Shown: positions 44,328 to 59,616, counted from the stretch's first letter. The stretch: DNA of 64,000 bases from Miltoncostaea sp963770865 (GCA_963770865.1 CAVYRD010000013.1:186001-250000); one strand, 5' to 3'. A program made the numbers and translations. Notes: generated by a model not told the origin, from the letters alone.

Positions 44328-45223
44328 GCGGCACCCCCGATCACGGCCGGGCCGCCGTCGGTGAGGGCGCGCTCCATGGCCCGGACCGCCTCGTCGAACC
44401 GGGCGACCTCGATGCGCTCGTAGCGGCTGTCGGCGCCGAGGACGACCGGGCCGTCGGCCGTGAGGCCGATGTCCCACGCGACCGACCGCTGCGGCTTCAG
44501 CAGGCCGGCTGCGCGGCGCGCGAGGTCGCACGCGGCCTCCCAGTCCGGGAGGCGGTCGCCCCCTTCCGGCGCGCCCATCGCAAGGTCAACCTCCGCGACG
44601 GGCGCTCGGGCCGCCGCCCGGTCCGACCCGTCGCCGACGCCCGGCCGGAGAACGCATGCGTGGACCACCTGGGGCTGCCCGTCATCCGGGACGAACGTGG
44701 TGATCCGCAGGGGCGGGAGCCCGCCGACCGGCGCCAGGGCCCGCAACCCCGGGTCGGGCTCCACCAGCGCCTGGACGACGAAGAGCTCGGCCCGGGGATC
44801 CGCGTGCGCCTCGGCCGCCACCTGCGACGGCTCGCGGCGGCGGCCCCCGCCGTCGACGAAGGCGTTCCCGTCGCGCCGCAGCACGAGCGCGCCCGCGCCC
44901 GGCGTCGCGGGGTCCGGCCGCACGACGACGTCCCCGTCGAGGCCCGCGAGGAACCGCCCGGCGACCTCGGGGCCGGTCACGGGGCGTCCCGCCGCCGCGT
45001 TCCACCCGCCCGCGCGACCGATCACGCCGTGGAGCCGCGGGACCGGAAGGCCCAGCGCCGCGAGGTGACGGTTGAGGATGACCTTGTGCCCAAACGCACG
45101 CGCGAGGGTCGGGGGGTTGAGGCGCTCGAGGAGCCGCTCCAGATCGGCGCCAGTGCTCCCGGACCGGGTATCGGCGTCGCCGCGGCGCGCGCGTACGCGC
45201 GCGCGGGCCATGAGCATTCTCAC
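44324..45223 (-). CDS. Second ATP-grasp protein, divergent paralogue
   Basis: 299 residues, GTG 45223 (ATG 45217 also possible). Same layout as its neighbour: 'LNRHLAALGLPVPRLHGVIG', 'DVVVRPDPATPGAGALVL', 'LFVVQALVEPDPGL', 'LRITTFVPDDG', 'LTADGPVVLGADSRYE'. The ATP-binding Lys is Arg and the final metal-binding Glu-x-Asn is changed to 'GADS', so it is probably inactive or altered and may act as a partner subunit of the intact enzyme with which it is translationally coupled. Confidence 0.65.
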   Translation of the reverse strand: MRMLMARARVRARRGDADTRSGSTGADLERLLERLNPPTLARAFGHKVILNRHLAALGLPVPRLHGVIGRAGGWNAAAGRPVTGPEVAGRFLAGLDGDVVVRPDPATPGAGALVLRRDGNAFVDGGGRRREPSQVAAEAHADPRAELFVVQALVEPDPGLRALAPVGGLPPLRITTFVPDDGQPQVVHACVLRPGVGDGSDRAAARAPVAEVDLAMGAPEGGDRLPDWEAACDLARRAAGLLKPQRSVAWDIGLTADGPVVLGADSRYERIEVARFDEAVRAMERALTDGGPAVIGGAA

Positions 45224-45341
45224 CGGGTAGCCCCCTCTCCGTGGCCGTCTTCACCGGTCGCACCTGCCATCGGCGCAGACTATCCGTCACCCGAACGCCG
45301 GGTCGGCCGAAGCGGGGAGGGCCGGTATCGTGGGCCGCCGC

Positions 45342-45380
45342 GGAGGGGTGGCAGAGCGGTCGAATGCGGCGGTCTTGAAA
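45342..45380 (+). tRNA. 5' half of a split tRNA-Ser(UGA)
   Basis: 39 bases from the acceptor 5' strand through the anticodon loop (..GGTCTTGAAA), after which the tRNA sequence stops abruptly. Its partner 3' half lies at 60809-60862; joined at TCTTGAAA they give a complete, well-paired tRNA-Ser. Not functional as it stands. Confidence 0.75.
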
Positions 45381-45433
45381 CTGTCTGCGACCGGTGCAAC
45401 CGTTCGCGAGCCCTCAGGGCAGGCGGAGGGCCC

Positions 45434-45522
45434 GGAGGGGTGGCAGAGCGGTCGAATGCGGCGCTCTTGAAAAGCGTTGACCGGTGAAAGCCGGTCCGTG
45501 GGTTCGAATCCCACCCCCTCCG
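45434..45522 (+). tRNA. tRNA-Ser (anticodon UGA)
   Basis: 89 nt: acceptor GGAGGGG/CCCCTCC, anticodon stem-loop GCGCT CTTGAAA AGCGT (anticodon TGA), long variable arm ACCGGTGAAAGCCGGT, T loop TTCGAAT, discriminator G. It differs at several positions from the split tRNA-Ser around it, so it is not a simple copy. Confidence 0.95.
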
Positions 45523-45540
45523 TGAGGCGAACGCTTGAGA

Positions 45541-48500
45541 TCAGCCGGCCAGGAATCGTTGGCGATCCTCCCGGCTGAGCTGGGCCGGTGCACGTGCGTT
45601 GGCAAGCGACAGGACGTCTTTGATGGATCCGCAAACGTCGCACTTCCAGACCCTGAACGCTCCGTCCGCCCCGGTACTGACAACGCCGGTTCCGTCAGGG
45701 GTGAACGACGCCATCCTGACCGCGCCGCGCTGACGGCGAAGCTCGAGGAGTTCAAGCCGGCGCGTCCAGTCCCAGACCCGTATGACCCCGTCGCCTCCGG
45801 AGCTCACGAGCGCATGGCCTTCGGAATTGAAGTTGAGGGTGCGTATCGGACCACGCGCATTCGAGAGCACCGCGAGCACGCGGCGGCTGTGCGCATCCCA
45901 CACGCGGATCACTCCGTTGACGCCTCCAGAGGCGATGAACCGCCCGTCCGCACTCATGTTGACGCTCGTGCTGGGCGTGCCGGCTGTGAACTTCACCGGG
46001 ACTTGGGGTCCAGCAAGGCTCCAGACGACGACGCTATCGATCCGCCGCGACGCTACGACCAGTTGGCGCCCGTCGGGCGAAAACCTGATCGCCGCTGCAT
46101 CACCCGGCGATCCGAAGGGGCGGATGTCTGGCGGGATGAGCTGCGGCCGACGGCCCGATGGACCCCAGATCCGGATTCGCAGGCTGCCGACCGCGGCGAT
46201 GTGAGTTCCATCCGGGCTCACCGCGATGACACGATGACCTGGCGGCATGATCCCGAGAGGCTCCGCGCCTGACGCCTGTCCCGCGATCGACTCGACCTCC
46301 CCGGACGCCGTAATGCCCGCCACGCGGGAGCCGCTCGCATCCGCGGCCAACGCGGTGAGCGGGGGCCCCTTCAGGGGACGAGGTGCCCGACGCGATCTGC
46401 GGCCCTCCGCAGTCCATGTCCGCAGGATCATGTCTTTTCCGAGGGTGACGACTGCCCGGCTGCTCTGGGCTGTCGAGATGACGTTTCGCGCCACGATGCG
46501 CGGCGTCGCTGATCTGACGTCCCAAACGCGAACCGACCCGTCGTCGCCGCTGCTCGCCAAGTACGCGCCGTCTCTGGTGACGGCGAGTCCCAAAGACGCT
46601 CCTCGATGTCCCCGAAGGGAGACGGATTCGTTCGTCTGGGGGTTCCAGATCGATATGGGGCCGTTGGCGCTTCCAGTCACCACTCGACCGTCGGGCAAGA
46701 ACAAGGGAACGGTGTCCACGGAGAAGGGGCCCGTCCGGCTGGCGACGAGATGCATGGCGTGGTGCCGAACGTCCAGGCCCCACACCGTCAATCGGTCATG
46801 GGAATCGATCGTGGCGACGCGCTCGCCATGCTCGTCGATCGCAAAGCTCCTGGCCTTCGGGCGGCAACCGGAGAACCGTGCCGAGGCGCCCGTCGAGGGA
46901 CTCCGTAATCGGAGGAAGCCGTCGCCTGCACAGGACACCCATCTTCTTCCGTCCCCACTGACGGAGGAGAAGCCGACGCTTGACTCACCTACTCCGAGCT
47001 TGCCGAGAGACTGACCGCTGACCCAGTCGATGAAGCGGAGCGCGCCGCGGCTGTGGAGGACAAGTACGTCACCCTGGGGGCTCGCTTGGACCGGCGTCGA
47101 GCCGGGCGGAATGGTTGGCTGGGAGACGAAGCGACCGCGGGCGACATCCCATATCGTGATCGCGGCGCCGGGGCCCCTATCGGGGATTCGGCCGTGACGG
47201 CCGTACGGGTCCCTCAGGACGAGGAGCCGCCGTCCGTCCTCGCTGAAGCGGGCTGAATAGACATAGCCCTTCCTGCGGCCGAGGTCCGTCAGCTTGCGTC
47301 CGTCAGGAACGCTCCACACTTGGACCCCCGCACCCAGCGTCGAGGTCACGAGCTGACGGCCGTCTCGACTGAAGGACATCTCGGACGGGGCGACGCCGTT
47401 GACGGGGATGATCGCGCGGAGGTTCGTGTCGTGGGTCGCCTGACGCAGTGCCTGCTCGGCCTCCGGCGTGGAGCTCCTGAGGTAGGCGACGCGCGCCAAC
47501 TGGAGCGCGAGCTCGGGATCGGTGGCGAGCTGCACCGACGCTGTGGCCGCGATCCGACGAGATGCTGCGGCGTCGCGCTGATCGGTGGCCACGTGGCGCT
47601 GCCAGAGGGCGATGCCGGCGACCGCCCCGACCACCACCAGGCCGCTCGCCAGGCCGGCGATCGCAAGGCGCACCCGCCGCCGGCGCGCCGAGCGCTCGCG
47701 CTGGGCGCGGGCGCGGCTGGCCGCGAGGAAGGCGCGCTCGGCCTCGTTGAGGGCGCCCTGGTCGCGCTCGTCCCAGAGCGCCAGGCGCCCGCCGCGATAC
47801 AGAAGGGCCTCGTCGCCGTCGGCCGCCTGCCACTCGCGGGTCGCATCGGTGAGCCGCCGGTGGGCGCGCAGGAGATCGCGCTCCTCGTCGATCCAGGCCC
47901 GCAGGCGCGGCCAGCCGCGGATGAGCGCCTCGTGGGTCACCTCGGCGCTCGGCTCGCCGCTGGCCGGATCGCGGCCGAGGCTGACAAGGCGCGCCTCGGC
48001 CAGGACCCCCACCACCGCCTCGATCGCCGCCCGCTCGTCGGGGCGCCGGGCGAGCTCGCGAAGCTCGGCCCGGCGACGGGTGTCCTCGGCGCCCTCGCCG
48101 GGCTCGGTCAGGCGCAGCAGGACATGGCGCGCGAGGGCCTGCTGGTCGGCCGACAGCGATGCGTAGACCTCGTTGGCGCGCTTGGCGAGCGCCCCCTCGA
48201 GCCCGCCGCTCTCGTGGTAGGCCTCGAGGGTGAGGGCGCGCCCCTCGCGCCGGCGCCAGAGCTCCAGCAGGACGTGCTGCAAGAGGGGCAGCGAGCCCGG
48301 GCGCTCATCGACCTCGTCGATCAGGCGCCCGGCCAGGCCGGGGGCGAGCGTGAGGCCGGCGCGGCGCGCCGGCTCCTCGATCGCCTGGCGCAGCTCCTCG
48401 CGGCTGAGCGGGCAGACCAGATGACCCTGCTCGGAGGCCAGCAGGGCAAAGGGCGGGCACTCGGTGAGGCGGTGGTAGAAGTCGGCGCGCATCGCCACGA

Positions 48501-50411
48501 TCACGCTGACGTGGCCGCCGGGGACGATCGCCGCGTAGCGAAGAGCGCGCAGGAAGGCCAGGCGCTCGTCGGGGTCGCGGCAGAGGGTGAACAGCTCCTC
48601 GAGCTGGTCGACCACCAGCAGCGTCGGCCCCTCGTGGCCATCCTCGAGGCCGGCTGCGAGGGCCCGCTCGTCAGCCGCGAGCTCGGCGGTGTCGAGGGAC
48701 TGGCCTGTGCCGCCCGGCCCGGTGGCCGCTGCGAGAGCCGCAAGTGGCGCGGCCCCCGGCGTCACGACGACGACCCGCATGCCCTCGAGCGCGGGCGCGC
48801 CGGCCCGAACGGCCGGGATGACCCCCGCCCGCACCAGCGAGCTCTTGCCGCTTCCCGACGGGCCGAAGACGGCCGCAAACCGGCCTGCCCGCAGACGCTC
48901 CATGATGCGTGCCACTTCGGCCTCGCGTCCGAAGAAGAGACCCGCGTGCTCCTCGTCGAAGCGCTCGAGGCCCCGGTAAGGCGGCGTCTGGTCCCCGTCG
49001 AGGCCACGGGGAAGAAGCGGGGCCGCCGCTCCTCGCAGAACCCTCGCGAGGGTTCTCGGCGCGTCCACATCGCTGCCGGCGCGCATGTCGACGAACGGCC
49101 GTCCGGCAGGAACACGAGTGCCGGATGAAATGGGTCGGGTGCTCCGGGTAGCAGGCACATCACAAGTCGGAATCCGCGATCGCGCTCTGCGCGCCGGTCG
49201 GCCGCGAGGAGGTTTTCGCGCTCCCAGTCCGCGAGCCCCCGCGGTCCGATCAGCACACAGCAGGCGGCGGCCGTGTCGAGGACCTCCCGCTGATCCTGCG
49301 CGCTCGAGACGCTGGGCATGTCAGCCGGTGGCCACGCATCGAGGCCTTCGCGACCGAGGCCGCCCGAGAGCTCGCGAGCCTTGAGCAGGTCGTCGGGATG
49401 ATGAAGGAGGATCACGTCGATCTGGCAGGCGCGGGCGGCGCGGGCGAGCTCTCCCGCAGAGGCGAAACGCTCGTGCGGTCGCTTTGCCATGGACCTGCGC
49501 ACGACCTCGTCGAGACCGCGCGGGAGCCCAGGAACGAGATCACCCGGACGCGGCGCGGGCGACGTCAGATGAGCAAGGAGCACCTGGTCCTCGTCGCGTC
49601 CCGGGTATGGCTCCTGGCCTGTCAGGCACTGGTAGAGCAGGCACCCGAGGGCATAGACGTCGGTCCGCCGATCGAGGACTCCACCCCGGATCTGCTCAGG
49701 GGCGAGACACCCGAGCGTTCCGGCCCATCGTCGGCCGGGTGCCTCCTCGCGGGAGATGGTCAGGCCGAAGTCGGCGAGATAGGCGTGCTCTCGGCCGTCG
49801 GACCCGGCGATGAGGACGTTCGCCGGCTTGACGTCGCGGTGGACGAGGCCGAGCGCATGCGCCGCGTCGAGCGCGTCGGCGATCTGCCCGATGATCCGCA
49901 CGGCGAGACCGGGCGCGAGGCGGCCCCGATCGGCGATGAGTTGTCCAAGGGTCGGGCCCTCGACGAAGCGCATCGCCATGAAGAGGCGCCCGGCATCCTC
50001 ACCGGCTCGGTAGACCGGCAGCGCATGCGGATGCTCCAGCGCCGCGGCGGTGAGCGCCTCGCCGGTGAACCGGGCCCGGAAGCTCTCCAAGGAGGAGAGG
50101 TGCGACGCGATCAGCTTCAGCGCGACGGTGCGCCCGAGCTCGGGATCGAGGGCGCGGTAGACGACCCCCATGCCCCCGACACCGGCGACGGCCTCGATCA
50201 GGTATCCGCCGACCTGCTCGCCGGGCGACAGCAGGGCGGCGCCTGCGGGAGGGGGGCTCGCGCCTTCCGCGTCTCCGGGGTCCGTCGGTCTGTCGCGCCG
50301 ACTGGTCACGGAGGATTCCCCGGGGGATGTCCCCACAGGCGCGGCGCCTTTCGCACGAGCCGCCTCACGGAGCGACTCTATGAGGTCGTGCCACGCGGGC
50401 GATACTGTCAC
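45541..50411 (-). CDS. Kinase-TIR-nSTAND1-TM-WD40 protein, copy 1
   Basis: About 1,620 residues; one base missing near 49095 joins the two long frames. PknB-type kinase 70-330: Lys99 ('VALKLI'), 'HRDVKPAN' with Asp193, 'DFG' Asp214. TIR-like domain 331-455 ('IDVILLHHPDD', 'CCVLIGPRGLADWEREN', 'VMCLLPGAPDPF'). nSTAND1 NTPase: Walker A 'GPSGSGKSSLV' and Walker B 'LLVVDQLEEL', winged-helix part 'VTHEALIRGWPRL', then one TM helix (about 907-930) and roughly 12-14 WD40 repeats ending in 'VWKCDVCGS'. At the position of the TIR catalytic Glu (W+4) it has Asn400. Last gene of an operon starting at 51138. Confidence 0.85.
47571..48611. repeat. Block identical to 53771-54811
   Basis: About 1.04 kb, from the end of the TM-proximal region back to the Walker B region of the NTPase, matches the paralogue base for base at an offset of 6,200. 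A few substitutions begin at 48612, and outside about 47571-48690 the two genes diverge strongly. Confidence 0.85.
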
Positions 50412-50506
50412 GATGCCGAGCGATCGCGGCTCGTCCTGGCAACCGCCGATCCCGGCCCTGGGTCGCCGGGCGAGCGCCGATGCGACCCCACGATGCCGCG
50501 CTCGCC

Positions 50507-50710
50507 TCAGCCGTCAACATCGTCCGCGTCCGACGGCGCATCGCTCGGACAAGTGGGCCGCCCCTGCCCATCCGAGTTGCGGAGGGCACGCTCGATCCGT
50601 CGCAGCTCCGAATCGATCCGCAGTCTCTCCAGGTAGCGCTCGCGGGCTGCTCTGAACGACCGGTAGCTCGCCTCCAATCCGTACTCACCCGGTCCGGGGT
50701 CGTCGCTCAC
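50507..50710 (-). CDS. 67-residue charged helical protein
   Basis: GTG 50710 overlaps the upstream secreted-protein stop by GTGA. Sequence is helical and charged ('YRSFRAARERYLERLRIDSE', 'LRRIERALRNSDG') with an acidic Asp-rich end. No family known. It sits 95 bp before the kinase start, between a secreted protein and the giant receptor, so it could be an adaptor or regulator of the complex (inference). Confidence 0.6.
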   Translation of the reverse strand: MSDDPGPGEYGLEASYRSFRAARERYLERLRIDSELRRIERALRNSDGQGRPTCPSDAPSDADDVDG

Positions 50711-51138
50711 GGCGCGCCGTGCAGACGGAGCGGTCCGCCGAAGAGCGCCTCGAGGGCCCCCCAGCGCGCGATCCGGCAGCTGTTGGTGCGTCTGAGGACC
50801 ATCCGGATCCGGTGTCCCTCGATCGTCCCCCGCACGGTGAGGACGGCGGCCCCGCCGTACTCGTCGGCTCCTGCGCCGAGGCAGGGAGGGGTCGCCAGCA
50901 GGCGCAGCGTCCGCGCGCTGTCGGGGTGGTGACAGAGGGCAGCCGGGCCCTGCGGGCACCTGATCGTCTCATGGGCGCTCGCCGCACCGGCACGAACGTC
51001 GATGCCCAAGCTGGAGCTCGCCGGAGCGCCGAGGGCGGCCGGGGTCGCACCGAGCGCTGCGGGCGAGAGCGCCACGCCGAGAACACCGGCGCAAAGAAGG
51101 GCCTGGTGGCGACGTGATGCGGAGCGGGTGCTGGTCAT
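50707..51138 (-). CDS. Secreted cysteine-containing protein
   Basis: 143 residues from ATG 51138 with GAGGGAGG upstream. Signal peptide ('RRHQALLCAGVLGVALSPAALG'-type). The mature part holds at least four Cys ('TIRCPQGPAALCHHP', 'TPPCLGAGADEYGG', 'RRTNSCRIARWG') and 'AVLTVRGTIEGHRIRMVLRR'. This looks like a disulfide-bonded small extracellular domain, resembling subtilisin-inhibitor-like sizes but without a clear match. First gene of the operon leading to kinase copy 1; its start lies 61 nt from promoter element (a). Confidence 0.6.
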   Translation of the reverse strand: MTSTRSASRRHQALLCAGVLGVALSPAALGATPAALGAPASSSLGIDVRAGAASAHETIRCPQGPAALCHHPDSARTLRLLATPPCLGAGADEYGGAAVLTVRGTIEGHRIRMVLRRTNSCRIARWGALEALFGGPLRLHGAP

Positions 51139-51199
51139 CGTGGCCTCCCTCGGGCGGCATCGGAATGTGCCCCGAGCCTCCCGCCGGGCAACCGTCGCC

Positions 51200-51234
51200 G
51201 GTAGCCACCCTGGGGTTCGATCGGATGACCCTTC
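51200..51234 (-). promoter_or_regulatory. 35-bp promoter element (a)
   Basis: Minus strand: GAAGGGTCA, 8 bases, then GAACCCCAGGGTGGCTACC, ending 61 nt before ATG 51138. Aligns without gaps to elements (b), (c) and (d). Confidence 0.65.
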
Positions 51235-51255
51235 CTCGCTCGGATGCGCCCACGC

Positions 51256-51290
51256 GAAGGGTGAGAGCAAGTGACCCTGGGGTCGCTATC
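51256..51290 (+). promoter_or_regulatory. 35-bp promoter element (b)
   Basis: Plus strand: GAAGGGTGA, 7 bases, then TGACCCTGGGGTCGCTATC, ending 60 nt before ATG 51351. Back-to-back with element (a) in the divergent intergenic region. Confidence 0.7.
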
Positions 51291-51350
51291 GAGCGACTAC
51301 CGCGTGGACCAGGTTGGCGACATCACTCCACCACGGCGACGGAGGCCGAG

Positions 51351-51689
51351 ATGTCCACTTCCCCCACCCCCCACGGATCACTGGCCGGCACGGACGACGC
51401 TCGAGACCCCGAGCCCTCGTGCGGCCCACGCCGACGCAGGACGGCGCGCCTGGCGACGGGCCTCGCCACGATGATCGTGCTCCCGGCGATGGTGAGCGCC
51501 ACGGTCGCGACGAGCGTCGCGCAGCCGCTTCCTGCGAGTCCGGTCGCTCCCGTTCCATTGCGGCGCGCGGCGCACGTGCGCAACGACTTCAGCCAGAGCT
51601 CCCACAGCACCTGCAAGATGCGCCTGATCAGCAGAGGCGGGCTGCACACGGTCAACTGCCGGCGACCCGTCTTTATCTTCGACGTGTGA
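51351..51689 (+). CDS. Small secreted/anchored protein, paralogue 1
   Basis: 112 residues from ATG 51351, GGAGG 5 nt upstream. A polar N-terminus with 'RRRRTARLATGLATMIVLPA' is followed by a hydrophobic segment (signal anchor or late signal peptide) and a short mature part ending 'CKMRLISRGGLHTVNC' with two Cys. The same C-terminal motif (C-x-MRLIS-x-GG-x-V-x-C) and nearly the same leader are found in the gene at 59133, so the two form a family. No known homologue recognised. Confidence 0.65.
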   Translation: MSTSPTPHGSLAGTDDARDPEPSCGPRRRRTARLATGLATMIVLPAMVSATVATSVAQPLPASPVAPVPLRRAAHVRNDFSQSSHSTCKMRLISRGGLHTVNCRRPVFIFDV

Positions 51690-51720
51690 GGGGATCGAGG
51701 CGCCCCGCGGCGCGGGCCCC

Positions 51721-56569
<4,849 letters not shown>

Positions 56570-56627
56570 GCGGTACAGGGGTCCGGGCGGTGTCGCGAAA
56601 AAGGCATGCGCCCAGATAGAGTCGGGC

Positions 56628-57339
56628 GTGGTGGCGCCCTTTGGAAGGGCGGTGTCGGGACGGAAGGCACCCGTGCAGGCAAGCGGCGCGGAGAACGCTC
56701 GGGAGCTGCGGCGCCTGCGCGAGGCGGAGGCCGCCGGCGCGCCGTTTCTGGTCTACCGCGACGAGCCGGGCGGAGCTCGTCATCGAGGTCCTCGACGACG
56801 GCCGCGACAACGTCGTCATCGGCCGCCGAGAGGATTGCGATCTGGTCATCGACTGGGACAGCCAGGTATCGCGCACCCACGCGCGGCTGGAGCGGGTCGG
56901 CCGAGATTGGACGATCGCCGACGATGGCCTGTCGCGGAACGGCAGCTTCGTGAACGAAGAGCGCGTCTCGACGCGACGGCGCCTCGGCGAGCGCGACGTG
57001 GTGCGGATCGGTCACACCCGGCTGTTGTTCCGGGCCCCGGCCCCGGGCGGTGGTGAAAGCACGGTCGCCGACGCCAACGCGGGGCGCGTCGCCGCGATCC
57101 CCGAGGCCCAGCGCCGGGTCCTGATGGCGCTCTGCCGCCCGGCGATGGAGGGCGGCCTTCGGGTGTCCCCACCCACCAACGACGAGATCGCGGCGGAGCT
57201 GCACCTGAGCGTGCAGGCGGTGAAGGCGCACCTGCGCCTGCTCTTCCGCCAGTTCGGAATCGGCGACCTGCCACAGAACGAGAAGCGCCTTCGGTTGGTG
57301 CAGCTGGCCCTCGAGGGGGGCATCGCGGCCCGCTCCTGA
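56628..57339 (+). CDS. FHA-HTH regulator, 1-nt frameshift
   Basis: About 236 residues from GTG 56628. FHA domain (about 45-135): 'VIGRREDCDLVIDWDSQVSR' and 'HARLERVGRDWTIADDGLSR', then 'NGSFVNEERV', the phosphothreonine-binding GR-x(n)-S-x2-H-x(n)-N-G set. The C-terminal 90 residues form a helix-turn-helix ('TNDEIAAELHLSVQAVKAHL') of the type found with actinobacterial Ser/Thr kinases. One extra base near 56768 breaks the frame before 'ELVIEVL'. Divergent from kinase copy 2 (59-bp gap) and 105 bp before the aldehyde dehydrogenase. Probable phospho-reader and transcription factor of the cluster. Confidence 0.8.
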
Positions 57340-57347
57340 TCCTGTGC

Positions 57348-57382
57348 GAAGGGCCATCGGGTGTGACCCTGGGGTATCTATC
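57348..57382 (+). promoter_or_regulatory. 35-bp promoter element (c)
   Basis: GAAGGGCCA, 7 bases, then TGACCCTGGGGTATCTATC, ending 61 nt before ATG 57444 of the aldehyde dehydrogenase. Confidence 0.7.
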
Positions 57383-57443
57383 TCCCGCCGCTGCCCGCCC
57401 CGAAGCTGAGGTCGTTCACTGACCGAGGCGCGAGGGAGGAACG

Positions 57444-58971
57444 ATGAGCGGGCATCCGGCGGCCATCGAACACGGCGACGGCAGCGAGTCGGCCGACCAG
57501 GGCGTCGGCGGCGGGCGACCCCCTCGCGTGGATTCCCACCGGCCTGCTCATCAACGGCTCTATCGTTCCGGCGACTGGCGGGCGGACCCTCGCGGTCGAG
57601 GACCCGGCCACCGGCCGTCAGATAACCCAGGTCGCCGACGCCTCCGAGGCCGACTGCATGGCGGCGCTCGAGGCGGCGGCTGCCGCCCAGGGCTCGTGGG
57701 CGAAGAGCGCCCCGCGCGATCGCGCGCGGATCCTGCGCCGGGCGGCCGACGCCCTGCGCGACCAGATCGACCGGATGGCGCGGGTCCTGACCGCCGAGAT
57801 GGGAAAGCCCCTGGCGGAGTCGCGGGCCGAGGTCGAGTTCGCCGCCGACTACCTGGAGTGGTTCGCCGAGGAGGCCGTGCGGATCTCGGGGCGGACCTCG
57901 AGCTCTCCCAACGGCGACAGCCAGCACCTGGTCGTGCGGACCCCGGTCGGGCCGTGCCTGATCGTCACCCCGTGGAACTTCCCGCTGGCCGTCCCGGCGC
58001 GCGGGATCGGCGCGGCGATCGCCGCCGGCTGCTCGGTGGTGCTGCGGCCCTCCTCGCTCACGCCGCTCTCCTCGCTCGCCCTCGGGCGCATCCTCGGTGA
58101 GGCCGGGCTTCCGGCGGGCGTGCTCAACATCGTCGTCTCATCCGAAGACAACGCCACCGACCCGCTGTTGGCCGACGGGCGCATCCGCAAGCTCACCTTC
58201 ACGGGATCGGAGAGGGTCGGACGCCACCTGATCGCAAAGAGCGCCGAACAGGTCCTTCGGGTCTCGGCCGAGCTCGGAGGGTGCGCGCCCTTCCTTGTCT
58301 TCGCGGACGCCGACATCGAGAGCGCCCTCGAGGGCGCGGTCTCGGCCAAGATGCGAAACGGGGGGGCGGCCTGCACGGCGGCCAACCGCTTCTACGTCGA
58401 GCGATCGGTCTACGCCGAGTTCACCGGGCGCCTGGCGGAGCGGATCGGCGCGGTCCGCATCGGCCCCGGCAACCGCACCGGCGTCGGCTGCGGGCCGATG
58501 ATCTCGGAGCGCCAGGTGGCCCGGCTCACCGCGCTGGTCGCCGACGCAGTGGCCCGTGGGGCGCGCGTCGTCCTCGCCGGCGGCCGCGTCCCCGGCGACG
58601 GGCACTTCTTCGCGCCGGTGGTGCTGGCGGACGTGCCCGAGGACGCACGGGTGATGCGCGAGGAGATCTTCGGTCCGATCGTGGCGATCGCGCCCTTCGA
58701 TGACGAGGATGAGGCGATCGCGCTGGCGAACGACCACGATGCTGGGCTTGCCGCGTACCTCTTCACGTCAGACCTCGAGCGGGCGATGCGTCTTGGCTTG
58801 GCGATCGAGGCCGGCATGGTCGCCATCAACCGCGGCCGGGTCTCTTGCGTTGCGGCGCCCTTCGGTGGCGTCGGCCACTCGGGCTTCGGCCACTCGGGGG
58901 GCGCCGAGGGCATCGCCGAGTACCTGGTGACCCGCTACCTGACGTTGCCGGCGGCGGGCGGCGAGTGGTGA
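57444..58971 (+). CDS. NAD(P)+ aldehyde dehydrogenase, frameshift near start
   Basis: About 508 residues. ATG 57444 with GAGGGAGG upstream; the conserved frame has a stop at 57445 and no start afterwards, so a one-base error near 57505 must join them. Catalytic Glu in 'SAELGGCAPFLVF', Cys in 'NGGAACTAANRFYV', cofactor region 'TPWNFPLAVPARGIGAAI', C-terminal 'FGGVGHSGFGHSGG'. Paralogue of the enzyme at 20.7 kb. Preceded by promoter element (c), so it is part of the island B regulon. Oxidises an aldehyde, substrate unknown (succinate-semialdehyde-like group). Confidence 0.85.
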
Positions 58972-59037
58972 GCGGTCCCAGCAGCCCGGCGCCGACTGGG
59001 GCGCCTTCCAGGGCTGCCCGTGCTCGCACGCTCGCCT

Positions 59038-59072
59038 CCGGGGTCAGAGGGAGTGACCCTAGGGTGGCTACC
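59038..59072 (+). promoter_or_regulatory. 35-bp promoter element (d)
   Basis: CCGGGGTCA, 7 bases, then TGACCCTAGGGTGGCTACC, ending 60 nt before ATG 59133. Contains the perfect palindrome ACCCTAGGGT. Confidence 0.7.
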
Positions 59073-59132
59073 GCACCTGCCGCCCGCGGCGCAGATTTCT
59101 CTCCATCACCCACCACGGCGATGGAGGCCGCG

Positions 59133-59469
59133 ATGTCCGTTTCCCCCAGCACGCAGTCCCCGGCGGATGACGCCCTCGTCAACGCGGCTGGCGACGCCCG
59201 CAACAGCCGCAGCGACCCGGCGTCTAAGCGCCGGCGTCGCCGCTTTGGTCGTGGTGCCCGCGATCGTGGGCGCAGCGGTCGCAACGAGCATGCCGGCGCG
59301 GACCCTCATCGTTCGTCCAACCGTTCATGGCCCCGTGATCCGTCACCATCCCCCGGTGCACCGCCGCTCGCACCGGTCAGGCCTGGACCGTTGCTACATG
59401 CGCCTCATCTCGCACGGAGGGACGGTCAGCGTTGACTGCCCGACGCCCGATGGGGTGTGGTCCGCTTGA
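59133..59469 (+). CDS. Small secreted/anchored protein, paralogue 2, frameshifted
   Basis: ATG 59133 follows a leader almost identical to that of the 51351 gene (CCACCACGGCGATGGAGG before the start). The first 32 residues ('MSVSPSTQSPADDALVNAAG') are in one frame; a one-base shift near 59225 moves to 'LSAGVAALVVVPAIVGAAVA', a hydrophobic anchor or signal, and the end 'CYMRLISHGGTVSVDC'. The conserved C-terminal motif is shared with paralogue 1. Function unknown. Confidence 0.6.
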
Positions 59470-59616
59470 GTTCCGGCGGAGCTGTTCAGCAGGTCGTCGC
59501 CGACGGCCGGGACCAGCGGGCGCTCTCTTTGAGCCTGGCTCCGTAGGAGCCTCTGGCGCGCACGAGGTGCGGACCCGATGGGCGATCTCGTCGATCGCGG
59601 CCTCGCTCGCGCACCC

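Noticed and set aside
45342..45432. A second complete tRNA-Ser at 45.34 kb
   Set aside because: After the anticodon loop no T arm or acceptor 3' strand follows; the matching half is at 60.81 kb.
56577..56640. A fifth copy of the 35-bp promoter element upstream of kinase copy 2
   Set aside because: An AAAGGG and a CTATC are present on the minus strand, but their spacing is 28 bp instead of 35 and the central ACCCTRGGGT is missing.
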